Assembly (NCBI RefSeq): GCF_022811605.1
Contig: NZ_CP094533.1
Coordinates: forward strand, 2,976,001 to 3,040,000
Direction of reading: 5' to 3'
Source: Agromyces soli
GTDB lineage: Bacteria; Actinomycetota; Actinomycetes; Actinomycetales; Microbacteriaceae
DNA length: 64,000 bases
How positions within the stretch are numbered: the first letter of the stretch is position 1; each line of letters opens with the position of its first letter. This document shows positions 36,816 through 46,749 of this stretch, piece by piece. The notes beneath the pieces were generated by a model. That model saw only the letters and a program-made list of their open reading frames with translations, did not search any database and was not told the origin of the DNA. A program made the translations under genes and the position numbers.

Positions 36816-37964
36816 TCAGCGGGCGAACGCTCCGAGGCGGATGAGCGGGATGCGCGTCTCCTCGTCGCTCAGCGAACCGTGCTGCCCGATCATCCGCTCG
36901 GGCGCCCGGTTCGCCTCGCGGGCGTCGTAGTAGGCCACGCCCGCGCGGGCGGCGACGAGCAGATCGCCGATGCGCGGGCGCACGGCGTCGTCGACGCGGG
37001 CGCCGAAGAGTCCCGCGTCGACCGCCTCGTCGCGGGTGAGCACCCAGGCGCGCTTCGCCTCGGCCTCCCGCCAGAGCCCGGCCACCCGCTCCCGCTCGGG
37101 CTCGGGGAAGGAAGGATCGAACCAGAGCGCCAGGCAGCGCGGCTCTCCCCCGATATGGCGCACCCCGTCGAGCAGGGCCGGTCGTGCGTCGATGTGCACG
37201 TGCCGGTGCTCCGGCACGTCGATCACGCCGTGGTCGGCGGTCACGAGCATGCCGACGTCGCGCGGGAGGCGGGCGGCCAGCGCGGATGCCTCGGCGTCGA
37301 GCTCCTCGAGCGCGGCGAGCCACCGCCCCGACTCCCAGCCGTGGGCGTGCGCGATCTGATCGAGCTCTGGCACGTAGAGGTAGACGAGCGCGGGCTCGGC
37401 TGCGGCGACCGCCTCGAACGCCGCGGCGAACCGCTCGGCGAGACTCGTGCCGGAGCGGTACTCGGCGCCGCGCAGCACCGCTCGGGTGTAGCCGCTCGTC
37501 GCGTACCGCGGGGCGCCGACCGCGATCGGTCGGATGCCGAGCTCGCCGGCGCGTTCGAAGAGGGTCGCGCTGCGCTGCCAGTCTTCGGGGAGCTGTCCGT
37601 GCTCCCAGCCGTTCAGCTGGTTCGCCAGCACGTCGCGCGAGGGTTCGAGGGTGCGGTACCCGACCAGCCCGTGCTCGCCGGGCATGACCCCGGTCGCGAA
37701 CGAGGCGATGGCGGCGGCCGTCGTCGAGGGGAAGACCGTGCGGATCACGTCGCGCTTCGCCATCCGTCCGGCGAGGAATCTCGCGTGGCCGGCGCGCGCC
37801 TGCAGGTTCGCCGCACCGAGGCCGTCGACGAGGAGGACGAGCGCGGAGCGCACGGGCGGCAGATCGAACGCGCCCCCGCCGCCGGTGACGGCCGCGAGCG
37901 AACTCGCCAGCACCCCGGCAAGCCGCGGGGTCGTGTCGTCGGTCACCGGTAGCATGGCAGGCAT
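36816..37964 (-). CDS. Alkaline phosphatase-superfamily protein (nucleotide pyrophosphatase/phosphodiesterase type)
   Basis: 382 residues. Metal and nucleophile motifs: ALVLLVDGLGAANL (Asp), VFPSTTAAAIASFATG (Thr nucleophile in the STT segment), PELDQIAHAHG (Asp and His), VTADHGVID (Asp-His) and GQHGSLSDEE (final His). Such enzymes split phosphodiesters or phosphomonoesters; the substrate is unknown. No signal peptide. ATG 37964 is preferred because CAGACT lies 7 nt upstream; ATG 37955 is possible. Divergent from parC. Confidence 0.87.
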   Translation of the reverse strand: MPAMLPVTDDTTPRLAGVLASSLAAVTGGGGAFDLPPVRSALVLLVDGLGAANLQARAGHARFLAGRMAKRDVIRTVFPSTTAAAIASFATGVMPGEHGLVGYRTLEPSRDVLANQLNGWEHGQLPEDWQRSATLFERAGELGIRPIAVGAPRYATSGYTRAVLRGAEYRSGTSLAERFAAAFEAVAAAEPALVYLYVPELDQIAHAHGWESGRWLAALEELDAEASALAARLPRDVGMLVTADHGVIDVPEHRHVHIDARPALLDGVRHIGGEPRCLALWFDPSFPEPERERVAGLWREAEAKRAWVLTRDEAVDAGLFGARVDDAVRPRIGDLLVAARAGVAYYDAREANRAPERMIGQHGSLSDEETRIPLIRLGAFAR

Positions 37965-38036
37965 CGCGCCCAGTCTGACACAGGCCGGGCGCGCCCCAGT
38001 TGCCTCGCGCGCGAGCGCCTCGACCGAGATTGACGG

Positions 38037-40508
38037 ATGACCCGAGCACCCCACGACCCCGAGCAGCCGCCCATCGCCGAGCGCATCGAAGACGTCGACG
38101 TCGCCGCCGAGATGCAGGGGTCCTTCCTCGAGTACGCGTACTCGGTCATCTACTCGCGCGCCCTGCCCGACGCCCGCGACGGCATGAAGCCCGTGCAGCG
38201 GCGCATCCTCTACATGATGAGCGACATGGGCCTGCGGCCCGACCGCGGGCACGTGAAGTCGGCGCGCGTCGTCGGCGAGGTCATGGGCAAGCTGCACCCG
38301 CACGGCGACTCGGCGATCTACGACGCCCTGGTGCGGCTCGCCCAGCCGTTCACGCTGCGGGTGCCGCTCGTCGACGGTCACGGCAACTTCGGCTCGCTCG
38401 ACGACGGCCCGGCCGCCGCCCGGTACACCGAGGCGCGCCTCGCTCCCCCGGCGATGTCGATGACCGAGAGCCTCGACGAGGACGTCGTCGACTTCGTCCC
38501 GAACTACGACAACAGCCACCAGCAGCCCGAGGTGCTGCCCGCCGCCATCCCGAACCTGCTCGTGAACGGCGCGAGCGGCATCGCGGTCGGCATGGCGACG
38601 AACATGGCCCCGCACAACCTCGTCGAGGTCGTGCACGCCGCCCGCCACCTGCTCGAGCACCCCGACGCCGGCCTCGACGAGCTGATGGAGTTCGTGCCCG
38701 GCCCCGACTTCCCCTCCGGCGGCACGATCGTCGGCCTCGCCGGCATCCGCGACGCGTACGCCACCGGCCGCGGCTCGTTCAAGACCCGCGCGCGCGTCAG
38801 CGTCGAACAGTTGACCGCGCGCAAGGCGGGCCTCGTCGTCACCGAGCTCCCCTACCTCGTGGGCCCCGAGAAGGTCATCGAGAAGATCAAGGACGGCGTC
38901 AACGCCAAGAAGATCACGGGCATCTCCGACGTCACCGACCTCACCGACCGCAAGCGCGGCATGCGGCTCGTCATCGGCATCAAGACCGGATTCAACCCGC
39001 AGGCGGTGCTCGAGCAGCTGTACCGGCTCACCCCGCTCGAGGACTCGTTCAACATCAACAACGTCGCGCTCGTCGACGGGCAGCCGCAGACCCTCGGCCT
39101 CCGCGAGCTGCTGCTCGTCTACGTGGGCCACCGCATCCGCGTGGTCACCCGGCGCAGCGAGTTCCGCCTCGCCCGCCGCCGCGAGCGCCTGCACCTCGTC
39201 GAGGGCCTGCTCATCGCGATCCTCGACATCGACGAGGTCATCCAGGTCATCCGCACGAGCGACGACACCGATCAGGCCCGTCACCGGCTGCAGGACGTCT
39301 TCGACCTCAGCCAGCTGCAGGCCGAGTACATCCTCGAGCTGCGCCTGCGCCGACTCACCAAGTTCTCCCGCATCGAGCTCGAGGCCGAGCGCGACAAGCT
39401 GCAGGCCGAGATCGCCGAGCTCGAGGAGCTGCTCGGCAGCGAGGCCCGCATCCGGGCGCTCGTCTCCGAGGAGCTCGAGCAGGTCGCCGAGCTCTACGGC
39501 ACCCCTCGGCGCACGCTCCTCACCGAGGCGAAGGCGCTCCCCGCCGGGGCCTCGCGCAAGGCCGTCGCCGCCTCGCTCGAGCACGCCGACGTGCCGTGCC
39601 GCGTCTTCCTCAGCGTGACCGGCCGCATCGCCCGCGTGGACCGCCCGGAGGGCGAGGAGGCCCTCGCGATCACCGTGCCCGCCCGGCGCAGCAAGCACGA
39701 CGCCGTGGCCTCGACGCTCGACACCACGAGTCGCACCGAGATCGGGGCGATCACTTCGAAGGGGCGTCTCGTGCGCTTCTCGCCGCTCGACCTGCCCACG
39801 CTGCCGGCGAACTCCGTGCAGCTCGGCGCGGGCGTCAGGGTGCACGACTACCTCGGTCTCACCGATCGCAGCGAGCGCATCCTCGCGATCGTCTCGCTCA
39901 CGAGCGAGCAGCCGATCGCGCTCGGCACGAAGCAGGGCATTGTGAAGCGCGTGGCTCCCGGCGGGTACCCGAACCGCCCCGACTTCGAGGTGATCTCGCT
40001 GAAGCCGGGCGATGAGGTCGTCGGCGCGGTGCAGAGCGGTGACGACGCTGAGCTCGTCTTCATCGCGAGCGATGCGCAGCTGCTGCACTTCCCCGCTTCC
40101 TCGGTGCGCCCGCAGGGCTGCCCCGCCGGCGGCATGGCGGGCATGAAGCTGTCCGCCGGTGCGCGGGTCCTCTCGTTCACCGCGCTGACGCCCGCCGAGC
40201 TCGAGTCGACGGTCGTCGTCACGATCGCGGCGACGAGCGATACGCTGCTCGGCGCCGACCCCGGCGCCGCGAAGGTGTCGACGTTCGACGAGTTCCCCGG
40301 CAAGGGCCGGGCGACGGGCGGTGTGCGTGCGCAGCGCTTCCTGAAGGGGCAGGACGCTCTCACGGTCGCGTGGGCCGGGCCCGAGCCCGCCTACGGCCTC
40401 GGTGCCGATGGCTCGGTGCGCGCGCTCCCCGAGCCCGGGGCGAGGCGCGACGCCTCCGGCGTGCAGCTCGACGCGGTCGTCAGCGCCGTGGGCCGCCGCA
40501 TCGGCTGA
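38037..40508 (+). CDS. parC: DNA topoisomerase IV subunit A (GyrA/ParC family)
   Basis: 823 residues. Catalytic Tyr in [13 protein letters not shown], the quinolone-determining region [19 protein letters not shown] (Ser and Asp present at the usual resistance positions), and a C-terminal beta-pinwheel (from about 500) of repeated strands. The pinwheel lacks a GyrA-box, which favours topoisomerase IV; that call is also supported by pairing with parE. ATG 38037; only a weak -10-like GAGATT precedes it. It faces parE tail to tail across a 114-bp gap filled by a tandem repeat. Confidence 0.92.
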   Translation: MTRAPHDPEQPPIAERIEDVDVAAEMQGSFLEYAYSVIYSRALPDARDGMKPVQRRILYMMSDMGLRPDRGHVKSARVVGEVMGKLHPHGDSAIYDALVRLAQPFTLRVPLVDGHGNFGSLDDGPAAARYTEARLAPPAMSMTESLDEDVVDFVPNYDNSHQQPEVLPAAIPNLLVNGASGIAVGMATNMAPHNLVEVVHAARHLLEHPDAGLDELMEFVPGPDFPSGGTIVGLAGIRDAYATGRGSFKTRARVSVEQLTARKAGLVVTELPYLVGPEKVIEKIKDGVNAKKITGISDVTDLTDRKRGMRLVIGIKTGFNPQAVLEQLYRLTPLEDSFNINNVALVDGQPQTLGLRELLLVYVGHRIRVVTRRSEFRLARRRERLHLVEGLLIAILDIDEVIQVIRTSDDTDQARHRLQDVFDLSQLQAEYILELRLRRLTKFSRIELEAERDKLQAEIAELEELLGSEARIRALVSEELEQVAELYGTPRRTLLTEAKALPAGASRKAVAASLEHADVPCRVFLSVTGRIARVDRPEGEEALAITVPARRSKHDAVASTLDTTSRTEIGAITSKGRLVRFSPLDLPTLPANSVQLGAGVRVHDYLGLTDRSERILAIVSLTSEQPIALGTKQGIVKRVAPGGYPNRPDFEVISLKPGDEVVGAVQSGDDAELVFIASDAQLLHFPASSVRPQGCPAGGMAGMKLSAGARVLSFTALTPAELESTVVVTIAATSDTLLGADPGAAKVSTFDEFPGKGRATGGVRAQRFLKGQDALTVAWAGPEPAYGLGADGSVRALPEPGARRDASGVQLDAVVSAVGRRIG

Positions 40509-40522
40509 GCCGCCCGTGCGCG

Positions 40523-40594
40523 CACCCCGGGTGCAGCGCCCACCCCGGGTGCAGCGCCCACCCCGGGTGCAGCGCCCACCCCGGGTGCAGCACG
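40523..40594. repeat. 18-bp tandem repeat between parC and parE
   Basis: Four head-to-tail copies of CACCCCGGGTGCAGCGCC (40523-40540, 40541-40558, 40559-40576, 40577-40594); the first three are identical, the last differs in its final bases. A further degenerate copy follows. Each unit contains CACCC-C-GGGTG, and adjacent units can pair, so a run of hairpins is possible between the two convergent genes. Confidence 0.9.
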
Positions 40595-40622
40595 CACCAG
40601 GGCACGCGCTGCACGCGGGTCG

Positions 40623-42701
40623 TCAGGCGTCGATGCGCTCGCGGCTGAGCCCCGTGGCGCTGTCGACGATGAACTCCTTGCGCGGGGCGACCTCGTTGCC
40701 CATCAGCAGCTCGAACACGCGCCCGGCGTTCTCGGCGTCGGCGAGGTTCACCCGGCGGAGGGTGCGGTGCTGGCGGTCCATCGTGGTCGAGGCGAGCTGC
40801 TCGGCATCCATCTCGCCGAGGCCCTTGTAGCGCTGGATCGGGTCCTGGTACTTCTTGTTCTGCCGCTTGAGCGTCGAGAGCACGCCGTTCAGCTCGGCTT
40901 CGGAGTAGGTGTAGATCGTCTCGTTCGGCTTCGAGCCCGGGTTCTGCACGACGATGCGGTGCAGCGGCGGCACCGCGGCGAAGACCCGCCCCTCCTCGAT
41001 CATCGGCCGCATGTAGCGGAAGAAGAGCGTGAGCAGGAGCGTGCGGATGTGCGCGCCGTCGACGTCGGCGTCGCTCATGATGATGACCTTGCCGTAGCGC
41101 GCGGCGGAGAGGTCGAAAGTGCGACCCGAGCCCGCGCCGATCGTCTGGATGATCGCCGCGCACTCCGCGTTGCCGAGCATGTCGGCCACGGACGCCTTCT
41201 GCACGTTCAGGATCTTGCCCCGGATCGGCAGCAGCGCCTGGTGCTCGCTGTCACGGGCGAGCTTCGCGGTGCCGAGCGCGGAGTCGCCCTCGACGATGAA
41301 CAGCTCGCTCTGCGCGACGTCGCTCGAGCGGCAGTCGGCAAGCTTCGCGGGCAGCGAGGAGCTCTCGAGCGCGTTCTTGCGGCGCTGCGTCTCCTTGTGG
41401 GTGCGCGCCGAGATGCGCGCCTTCATCTCGGAGACGATCTTCTCGAGCACGAGCGAGGTCTGGGCCTTGTCGTCGCGCTTGGTCGAGGCGAAGCGCTCGC
41501 CGAGCTGCTTGGTGATGACCGAGGAGACGATGGCGCGCACCGCGGGGGTGCCGAGGATCTCCTTCGTCTGACCCTCGAACTGCGGCTCGGGCAGGCGCAC
41601 GGTGAGCACCGCGGTGAGTCCGGCGAGGATGTCGTCCTTCTCGAGCTTGTCGTTGCCGACCTTGAGGCGCCTGGCGTTCTGCTCGACCTGCGAGCGGAGC
41701 AGCTTCAGCAGGCCCTGCTCGAAGCCGGCGAGGTGCGTGCCGCCCTTCGGCGTGGCGATGATGTTCACGAAGCTGCGGATGACGGTGTCGTACCCGGTGC
41801 CCCAGCGCAGCGCGACGTCGACCTCGCAGGTGCGCTCGACCTCGGTCGGGATCATCGCCCCGCCCTCGGAGAGCACCGGCACCGTCTCGGTGAAGCGCCC
41901 CTCGCCCGTGAGCCGCCAGATCTCGGTGACCGGCCCGTCGGTGGCGAGGTGCTCGACGAACTCGGAGATGCCGCCCTCGAAGTGGAAGCGGTGCGTCTCG
42001 GGCGCCTCGCCGCGCTCGTCGATCACGGTGAGCCCGAGCCCGGGCACGAGGAAGGCGGTCTGCCTCGCGCGGCCGAGGAGCTCCTCGATCTGGAAGCTCG
42101 CGCCCTTCGTGAAGATCTGCGGGTCGGCCCAGTACCGCACCCGGGTGCCGGTGACGCCCTTCTTGACCTTGCCGACGGCGTCGAGGGAGCTCGACTGCTC
42201 GAACGGGGTGAACGGCGCTTCGGGATCGGGCGTGCCCGCGTCGGCGAATCGCCCGGGCTCGCCCCGGTGGAACGACATCGCCCAGGTCTTGCCGTCACGG
42301 TCGACCTCGACGTCGAGTCGGGACGAGAGCGCGTTGACGACCGACGCGCCGACACCGTGCAGACCGCCCGAGGCCGCGTAGGAGCCGGAGCCGAACTTGC
42401 CGCCGGCGTGGAGCTTCGTGAAGACCACCTCGACGCCCGTGAGCCCGGTCTTCGGTTCGACGTCGACCGGGATGCCTCGTGCCTGGTCGCGCACCTCGAC
42501 GCTCTGGTCGGCGTGCAGCACCACCTCGATCTCGCGACCGTGGCCGGCGAGCGCCTCGTCGACCGCGTTGTCGATGATCTCCCACAGGCAGTGCATGAGC
42601 CCTCGGGAGTCGGTCGACCCGATGTACATGCCGGGTCGCTTGCGCACGGCCTCGAGGCCCTCGAGCACGGAGAGATGGCGGGCGGAGTAATCGGAGCTCA
42701 C
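40623..42701 (-). CDS. parE: DNA topoisomerase IV subunit B (GyrB/ParE family)
   Basis: 692 residues. ATPase site: IIDNAVDEALAGHG, the VRDQARGIPVDVEPKTG loop and GGLHGVGASVVNALS; TOPRIM domain with VEGDSALGTAKLARD, IRGKILNVQKA and MSDADVDGAHI; C-terminal IQRYKGLGEMDAEQL. Start GTG 42701 lies 8 nt after a TAGGCT element, so leaderless expression is likely; upstream in-frame codons would extend the protein by 30 unsupported residues. Target of aminocoumarins in this family. Convergent with parC, divergent from the DUF7455 gene. Confidence 0.94.
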   Translation of the reverse strand: MSSDYSARHLSVLEGLEAVRKRPGMYIGSTDSRGLMHCLWEIIDNAVDEALAGHGREIEVVLHADQSVEVRDQARGIPVDVEPKTGLTGVEVVFTKLHAGGKFGSGSYAASGGLHGVGASVVNALSSRLDVEVDRDGKTWAMSFHRGEPGRFADAGTPDPEAPFTPFEQSSSLDAVGKVKKGVTGTRVRYWADPQIFTKGASFQIEELLGRARQTAFLVPGLGLTVIDERGEAPETHRFHFEGGISEFVEHLATDGPVTEIWRLTGEGRFTETVPVLSEGGAMIPTEVERTCEVDVALRWGTGYDTVIRSFVNIIATPKGGTHLAGFEQGLLKLLRSQVEQNARRLKVGNDKLEKDDILAGLTAVLTVRLPEPQFEGQTKEILGTPAVRAIVSSVITKQLGERFASTKRDDKAQTSLVLEKIVSEMKARISARTHKETQRRKNALESSSLPAKLADCRSSDVAQSELFIVEGDSALGTAKLARDSEHQALLPIRGKILNVQKASVADMLGNAECAAIIQTIGAGSGRTFDLSAARYGKVIIMSDADVDGAHIRTLLLTLFFRYMRPMIEEGRVFAAVPPLHRIVVQNPGSKPNETIYTYSEAELNGVLSTLKRQNKKYQDPIQRYKGLGEMDAEQLASTTMDRQHRTLRRVNLADAENAGRVFELLMGNEVAPRKEFIVDSATGLSRERIDA

Positions 42702-42709
42702 GTCGATCA

Positions 42710-42715
42710 AGCCTA
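42710..42715 (-). promoter_or_regulatory. -10 element of parE promoter
   Basis: TAGGCT on the minus strand, 8 nt before GTG 42701. Confidence 0.5.
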
Positions 42716-42846
42716 GTGACCGGGACCGACAGTCCTGCGCAGCCACTGCGCTCTCAGCGAAATGCCCGGCGATACGGAAGGAACCCCGCACGGCGCGTGT
42801 TTTGATTGATGAACACGGAAGTCAGCGCGCGAACGAAGGAGGAGCT

Positions 42847-43080
42847 ATGACCCAGCAGACCGAGGCGAACGATGCGGTCGACGTCGAGCGTACCTACGAG
42901 CTCACCGCGCTCGATCGTTGCGACGCATGCGGCGCCCAGGCGTACATCCGCGTGGTCGTCGCGAACGGCGAGCTCCTGTTCTGCGCCCACCACGGCCGCA
43001 AGCACCAGGAGAAGCTCTCCCAGATCGCGCAGAGCTGGCACGACGAGTCTGACCGACTCCTCGTCGACGCTCGCGACTGA
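42847..43080 (+). CDS. Small DUF7455-type zinc-ribbon protein
   Basis: 77 residues. Core LTALDRCDACGAQAYIRVVV and ELLFCAHHGRKHQEKL give a Cys-x2-Cys ... Cys-x-His-His set that could bind zinc. I recall this small family as conserved next to the principal sigma-factor gene in actinobacteria; its role is unknown. A very strong ribosome site, GAAGGAGGAG, precedes ATG 42847, so high expression is expected. Confidence 0.85.
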   Translation: MTQQTEANDAVDVERTYELTALDRCDACGAQAYIRVVVANGELLFCAHHGRKHQEKLSQIAQSWHDESDRLLVDARD

Positions 43081-43095
43081 GTCCGACCGACTTCG

Positions 43096-43127
43096 CGAAA
43101 CGCCCCGGCTCCGGCCGGGGCGTTTCG
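43096..43127. terminator. Bidirectional hairpin between DUF7455 and gatD-like genes
   Basis: Perfect 13-bp stem CGAAACGCCCCGG / CCGGGGCGTTTCG. It ends the sigA-murT-gatD transcript on the minus strand. Confidence 0.85.
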
Positions 43128-43131
43128 TCGT

Positions 43132-43872
43132 TCAGTCCGACGGCTCGAGGTCGATGCCCGAGGCGCGGAGCTGCGCGGCGCGGGCGGCTGCAGCGTAGGC
43201 GTCGACCGCCACAGCCTGCTCCCCGGGCGCGTAGCCGATGCCGCGGCGCTCGGCCATGATCCGCAGCAGTGCGTCGGCGAAGGCCGGGTTCTTCGCGAGC
43301 ACGGGCCCGTGCAGATGGGTGCCGATCACGGAGCCCATGATGACGCCCTCCTGCCCGGAGTCGCGGCCGTTCCCCTCACCGGCGCGAAGTCGCCCGAGCG
43401 GCGAGGCCTCGGCGCCGACGTAGGCGCGGGCGTGGTTCTCGAAGCCGACGAGCTGGCCGAAGCGCGGCGTGGCGACGACGACGTCGCCGGTGACCCGCCC
43501 GTCGCGCGGCACGGCGCGTCCGGGCAGGATGCCGAGCCCCTCGAGCGAGCTGCCGTCCCGGTGCTCGACGCCCCAGCTGAGCAGCTCCCAGCCGGTGCCG
43601 ACTCCGAGGATCGGGATGCCCTCGGTGCCCCAGCGGCGGAGCTCGTCGTGCATCGTGCGCAGCACGTCGCGGCTGCGCTCGAGCGAGGCGTCACTCCCTG
43701 AGCCGAGGACGATCGCGTCGATCTCGCTCGGCAGCTCCGCGGCGCGCTCGACGACGACGGTGCGAGCGGCGATGCCGGCCCACTCCGCCCGTGTCTCGAG
43801 CACCGTCGCGTTCTGCGCGTCGCCGTTCGTGTTCTGCGTGCCGGGCAGCAGGGAGACGATCGTGAAGGTCAT
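43132..43872 (-). CDS. GatD-like class I amidotransferase lacking the catalytic cysteine
   Basis: 246 residues, aligning end to end with GatD, the glutaminase half of lipid II isoglutaminyl synthase: VLGSGSDASL, SSLEGLGILPGRA, VTGDVVVATPRFGQLVGFENH and VIGTHLHGPVLAKNP all match. The nucleophile elbow, ICGGYQ in S. aureus GatD, here reads VGTGWE (residues 91-96): Gly92 replaces the Cys and Glu96 the Gln. The base His188 is kept. The protein has no cysteine at all, so a conventional glutaminase mechanism is impossible. Start overlaps the murT-like stop as ATGA. Co-made with MurT-like and SigA. Named by homology, not by activity. Confidence 0.88.
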   Translation of the reverse strand: MTFTIVSLLPGTQNTNGDAQNATVLETRAEWAGIAARTVVVERAAELPSEIDAIVLGSGSDASLERSRDVLRTMHDELRRWGTEGIPILGVGTGWELLSWGVEHRDGSSLEGLGILPGRAVPRDGRVTGDVVVATPRFGQLVGFENHARAYVGAEASPLGRLRAGEGNGRDSGQEGVIMGSVIGTHLHGPVLAKNPAFADALLRIMAERRGIGYAPGEQAVAVDAYAAAARAAQLRASGIDLEPSD

Positions 43873-45125
43873 TCCGCCTCCGTGAGTCCGAGATGGGCCC
43901 GAGTCCGGCGCATCGAGTCCGCGGTGAAGACGATCGTCTTCACCCCGTTCGCCGGCGCGGGGGCCGCCAGGAAGTCGTCGAGCGCCCGGCCGAGGTCCGG
44001 CTCGACGCGGTCGATCGCGACGCCGTCGTAGGCGAGCATGAGCGCCGCCTCGGCCGCCTTCGATCCGCTGACGATCGACACCCGGCCGAGCGAGGAGGCG
44101 TCGACCGGCCAGAAGTACGAGGGGTCGCGCACGTCCGAGCCGATCGCGAAGAGGATCTGCTCGGTGCCCACCGGGATCGCATCGATGTTCAGCTGATAGC
44201 TGGCGGGATTCTGCACGAGGACGAAGTCCACGTCCTGGTCGCGGATGCGGACCCGCTCGCCACGGCCGAACACCGGGGGGATGCTGGACAGCGCCGCCGA
44301 CGCGGTCTCGGGCGAGAAGCGCTCGCCGAGCACCGCGCGCGCCGTCGCATAGGCGGCGGCTGCGTCGACCGCGTAGTGGATGCCTCGGGCCGGCAGCCCG
44401 ATGGGGCGCTCGACCCCGCCGTCGAGCAGCACCGCGGACGCCCCGTCGACGCGCGCCACGACGACCCCGTCGGCCGGATCGAGGCGCGCCTCGCTCGTCT
44501 CGGTGTTGCCGAGGCCGCGCGGCGCGGCGGCGAGGACCTCGGCCGAGACGCCGAAGCGCCGCACCGCGACCCCGGGGGCGACCCGGGCGGCGAGTCGCTC
44601 GAGGTAGGCGTCGTCGGCGTTCAGCACGACGGCTTCGCCGGCGCGTGCGGCGATGCGCGCCAACATCCCGGCGACCATCTCCGAATCGTGGAAGCGGTCG
44701 ATCTGGTCGACCATGACGTTCGTGAGCGCCACCACCCGCGCATCGACGCCCTGCATCACGAGCGCGCCGTGCCCCTCGTCCATCTCGAGCACGGCGACGT
44801 CGCCCGGCACCCGGCCACGCCAGTCCGCCTGCTCGAGGAGCGCGGAGGTGAGCCCCTGGCTGATGTTCGCGGTCGATGGGTTCGTGAAGATCGAGACCTC
44901 GTGGGCGCGGAGGATCGCGACGAGCATCTTCGTCGTCGTCGACTTGCCGCTCGAGCCGGACACCACCACGAGCCCCTGCGGGAAGCCCGACAGCGTGCGC
45001 TTGAGGTAGCCGGGCGCGATGCGGTTGACGATCAGCCCCGGGATCGCGGAGCCGCCGCCCGGCTTCCTCAGCCGGGCGGCGATCCGAACGAGCTTGCCGA
45101 CGGCGATCGCCGGCGCGTAGCGCAC
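43869..45125 (-). CDS. MurT-like Mur ligase, divergent (no zinc ribbon)
   Basis: 418 residues of the MurT type: P-loop VSGSSGKSTTTK (55-66), LEMDEGHG, TNVMVDQIDRF (135-145), LNADD and a C-terminal domain with QNPASY and GSDVRDPSYFWPVD. Against S. aureus MurT (recalled) three features differ: the four-cysteine zinc ribbon is missing (no cysteine in the whole chain), the FRDQ arginine is Val139, and the GRDTSW segment reads VRDPSYFW. Mur ligases activate a carboxylate as acyl phosphate; canonical MurT does this on the D-Glu alpha-carboxyl of lipid II. Start GTG 45125, 7 nt after the sigA stop. Substrate here inferred. Confidence 0.88.
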   Translation of the reverse strand: MRYAPAIAVGKLVRIAARLRKPGGGSAIPGLIVNRIAPGYLKRTLSGFPQGLVVVSGSSGKSTTTKMLVAILRAHEVSIFTNPSTANISQGLTSALLEQADWRGRVPGDVAVLEMDEGHGALVMQGVDARVVALTNVMVDQIDRFHDSEMVAGMLARIAARAGEAVVLNADDAYLERLAARVAPGVAVRRFGVSAEVLAAAPRGLGNTETSEARLDPADGVVVARVDGASAVLLDGGVERPIGLPARGIHYAVDAAAAYATARAVLGERFSPETASAALSSIPPVFGRGERVRIRDQDVDFVLVQNPASYQLNIDAIPVGTEQILFAIGSDVRDPSYFWPVDASSLGRVSIVSGSKAAEAALMLAYDGVAIDRVEPDLGRALDDFLAAPAPANGVKTIVFTADSMRRTRAHLGLTEAE

Positions 45126-45132
45126 CGCCGGC

Positions 45133-46449
<1,317 letters not shown>

Positions 46450-46511
46450 AGGTGTTGACCCTCTCCTCGTCGGTGCGCTCGCGACACGACGACGGTGCTC
46501 GGCATGTTCGG

Positions 46512-46550
46512 CTGCCCGGTATTCTCGGACTCTGCCCGGTGTTTTCGGAC
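46512..46550. repeat. 19-bp direct repeat in the sigA leader
   Basis: CTGCCCGGTATTCTCGGAC (46512-46530) and CTGCCCGGTGTTTTCGGAC (46532-46550), 17 of 19 identical, 20-bp period. They lie between the upstream promoter and the sigA ribosome site. Confidence 0.75.
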
Positions 46551-46627
46551 ACTACGAGGACCCATGTCAAGTCCGCAGCGAATGCGATCGAGATCGCCTC
46601 GGCCGACCAGAACGGGTCCTGCCTACA

Positions 46628-46633
46628 ATTATA
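46628..46633 (-). promoter_or_regulatory. Consensus -10 of an upstream sigA promoter
   Basis: TATAAT on the minus strand, preceded by TGG (extended -10 type). It would give a sigA leader of about 170 nt. Confidence 0.55.
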
Positions 46634-46749
46634 CCAGCGAGCCGCCGGTTCTTCGCGCACTCGGCGCGATACGGCCGCGCGCGCCCTTCGAAGAGTGAGA
46701 ACGCCTCGGCATCCGCCGCTATTCCGCGGCGCGCCGAGTCGGCGCCCGG

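Larger units (their letters stand above)
46450..46749 (-). other. Leader and promoter region of sigA
   Basis: About 300 bp without a supported gene. On the minus strand it holds a consensus -10 (TATAAT, 46633-46628), a TTGACA hexamer (46570-46565) with no matching -10 at 17 nt, TAGTGT (46554-46549) and a direct repeat at 46512-46550. Several start points are likely for this gene. Confidence 0.5.

Noticed and set aside
38000..40088. Long open frames antisense to, and in another frame of, parC
   Set aside because: Shadow frames of a verified topoisomerase gene; composition is repetitive and no family motif appears.
40523..40594. CRISPR array
   Set aside because: The units are 18 bp, directly adjacent and without spacers; no cas gene in the window.
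46565..46570. TTGACA as the -35 of a sigA promoter
   Set aside because: At 16-18 nt downstream there is no acceptable -10 (CGAAAA region); TAGTGT is only 10 nt away.
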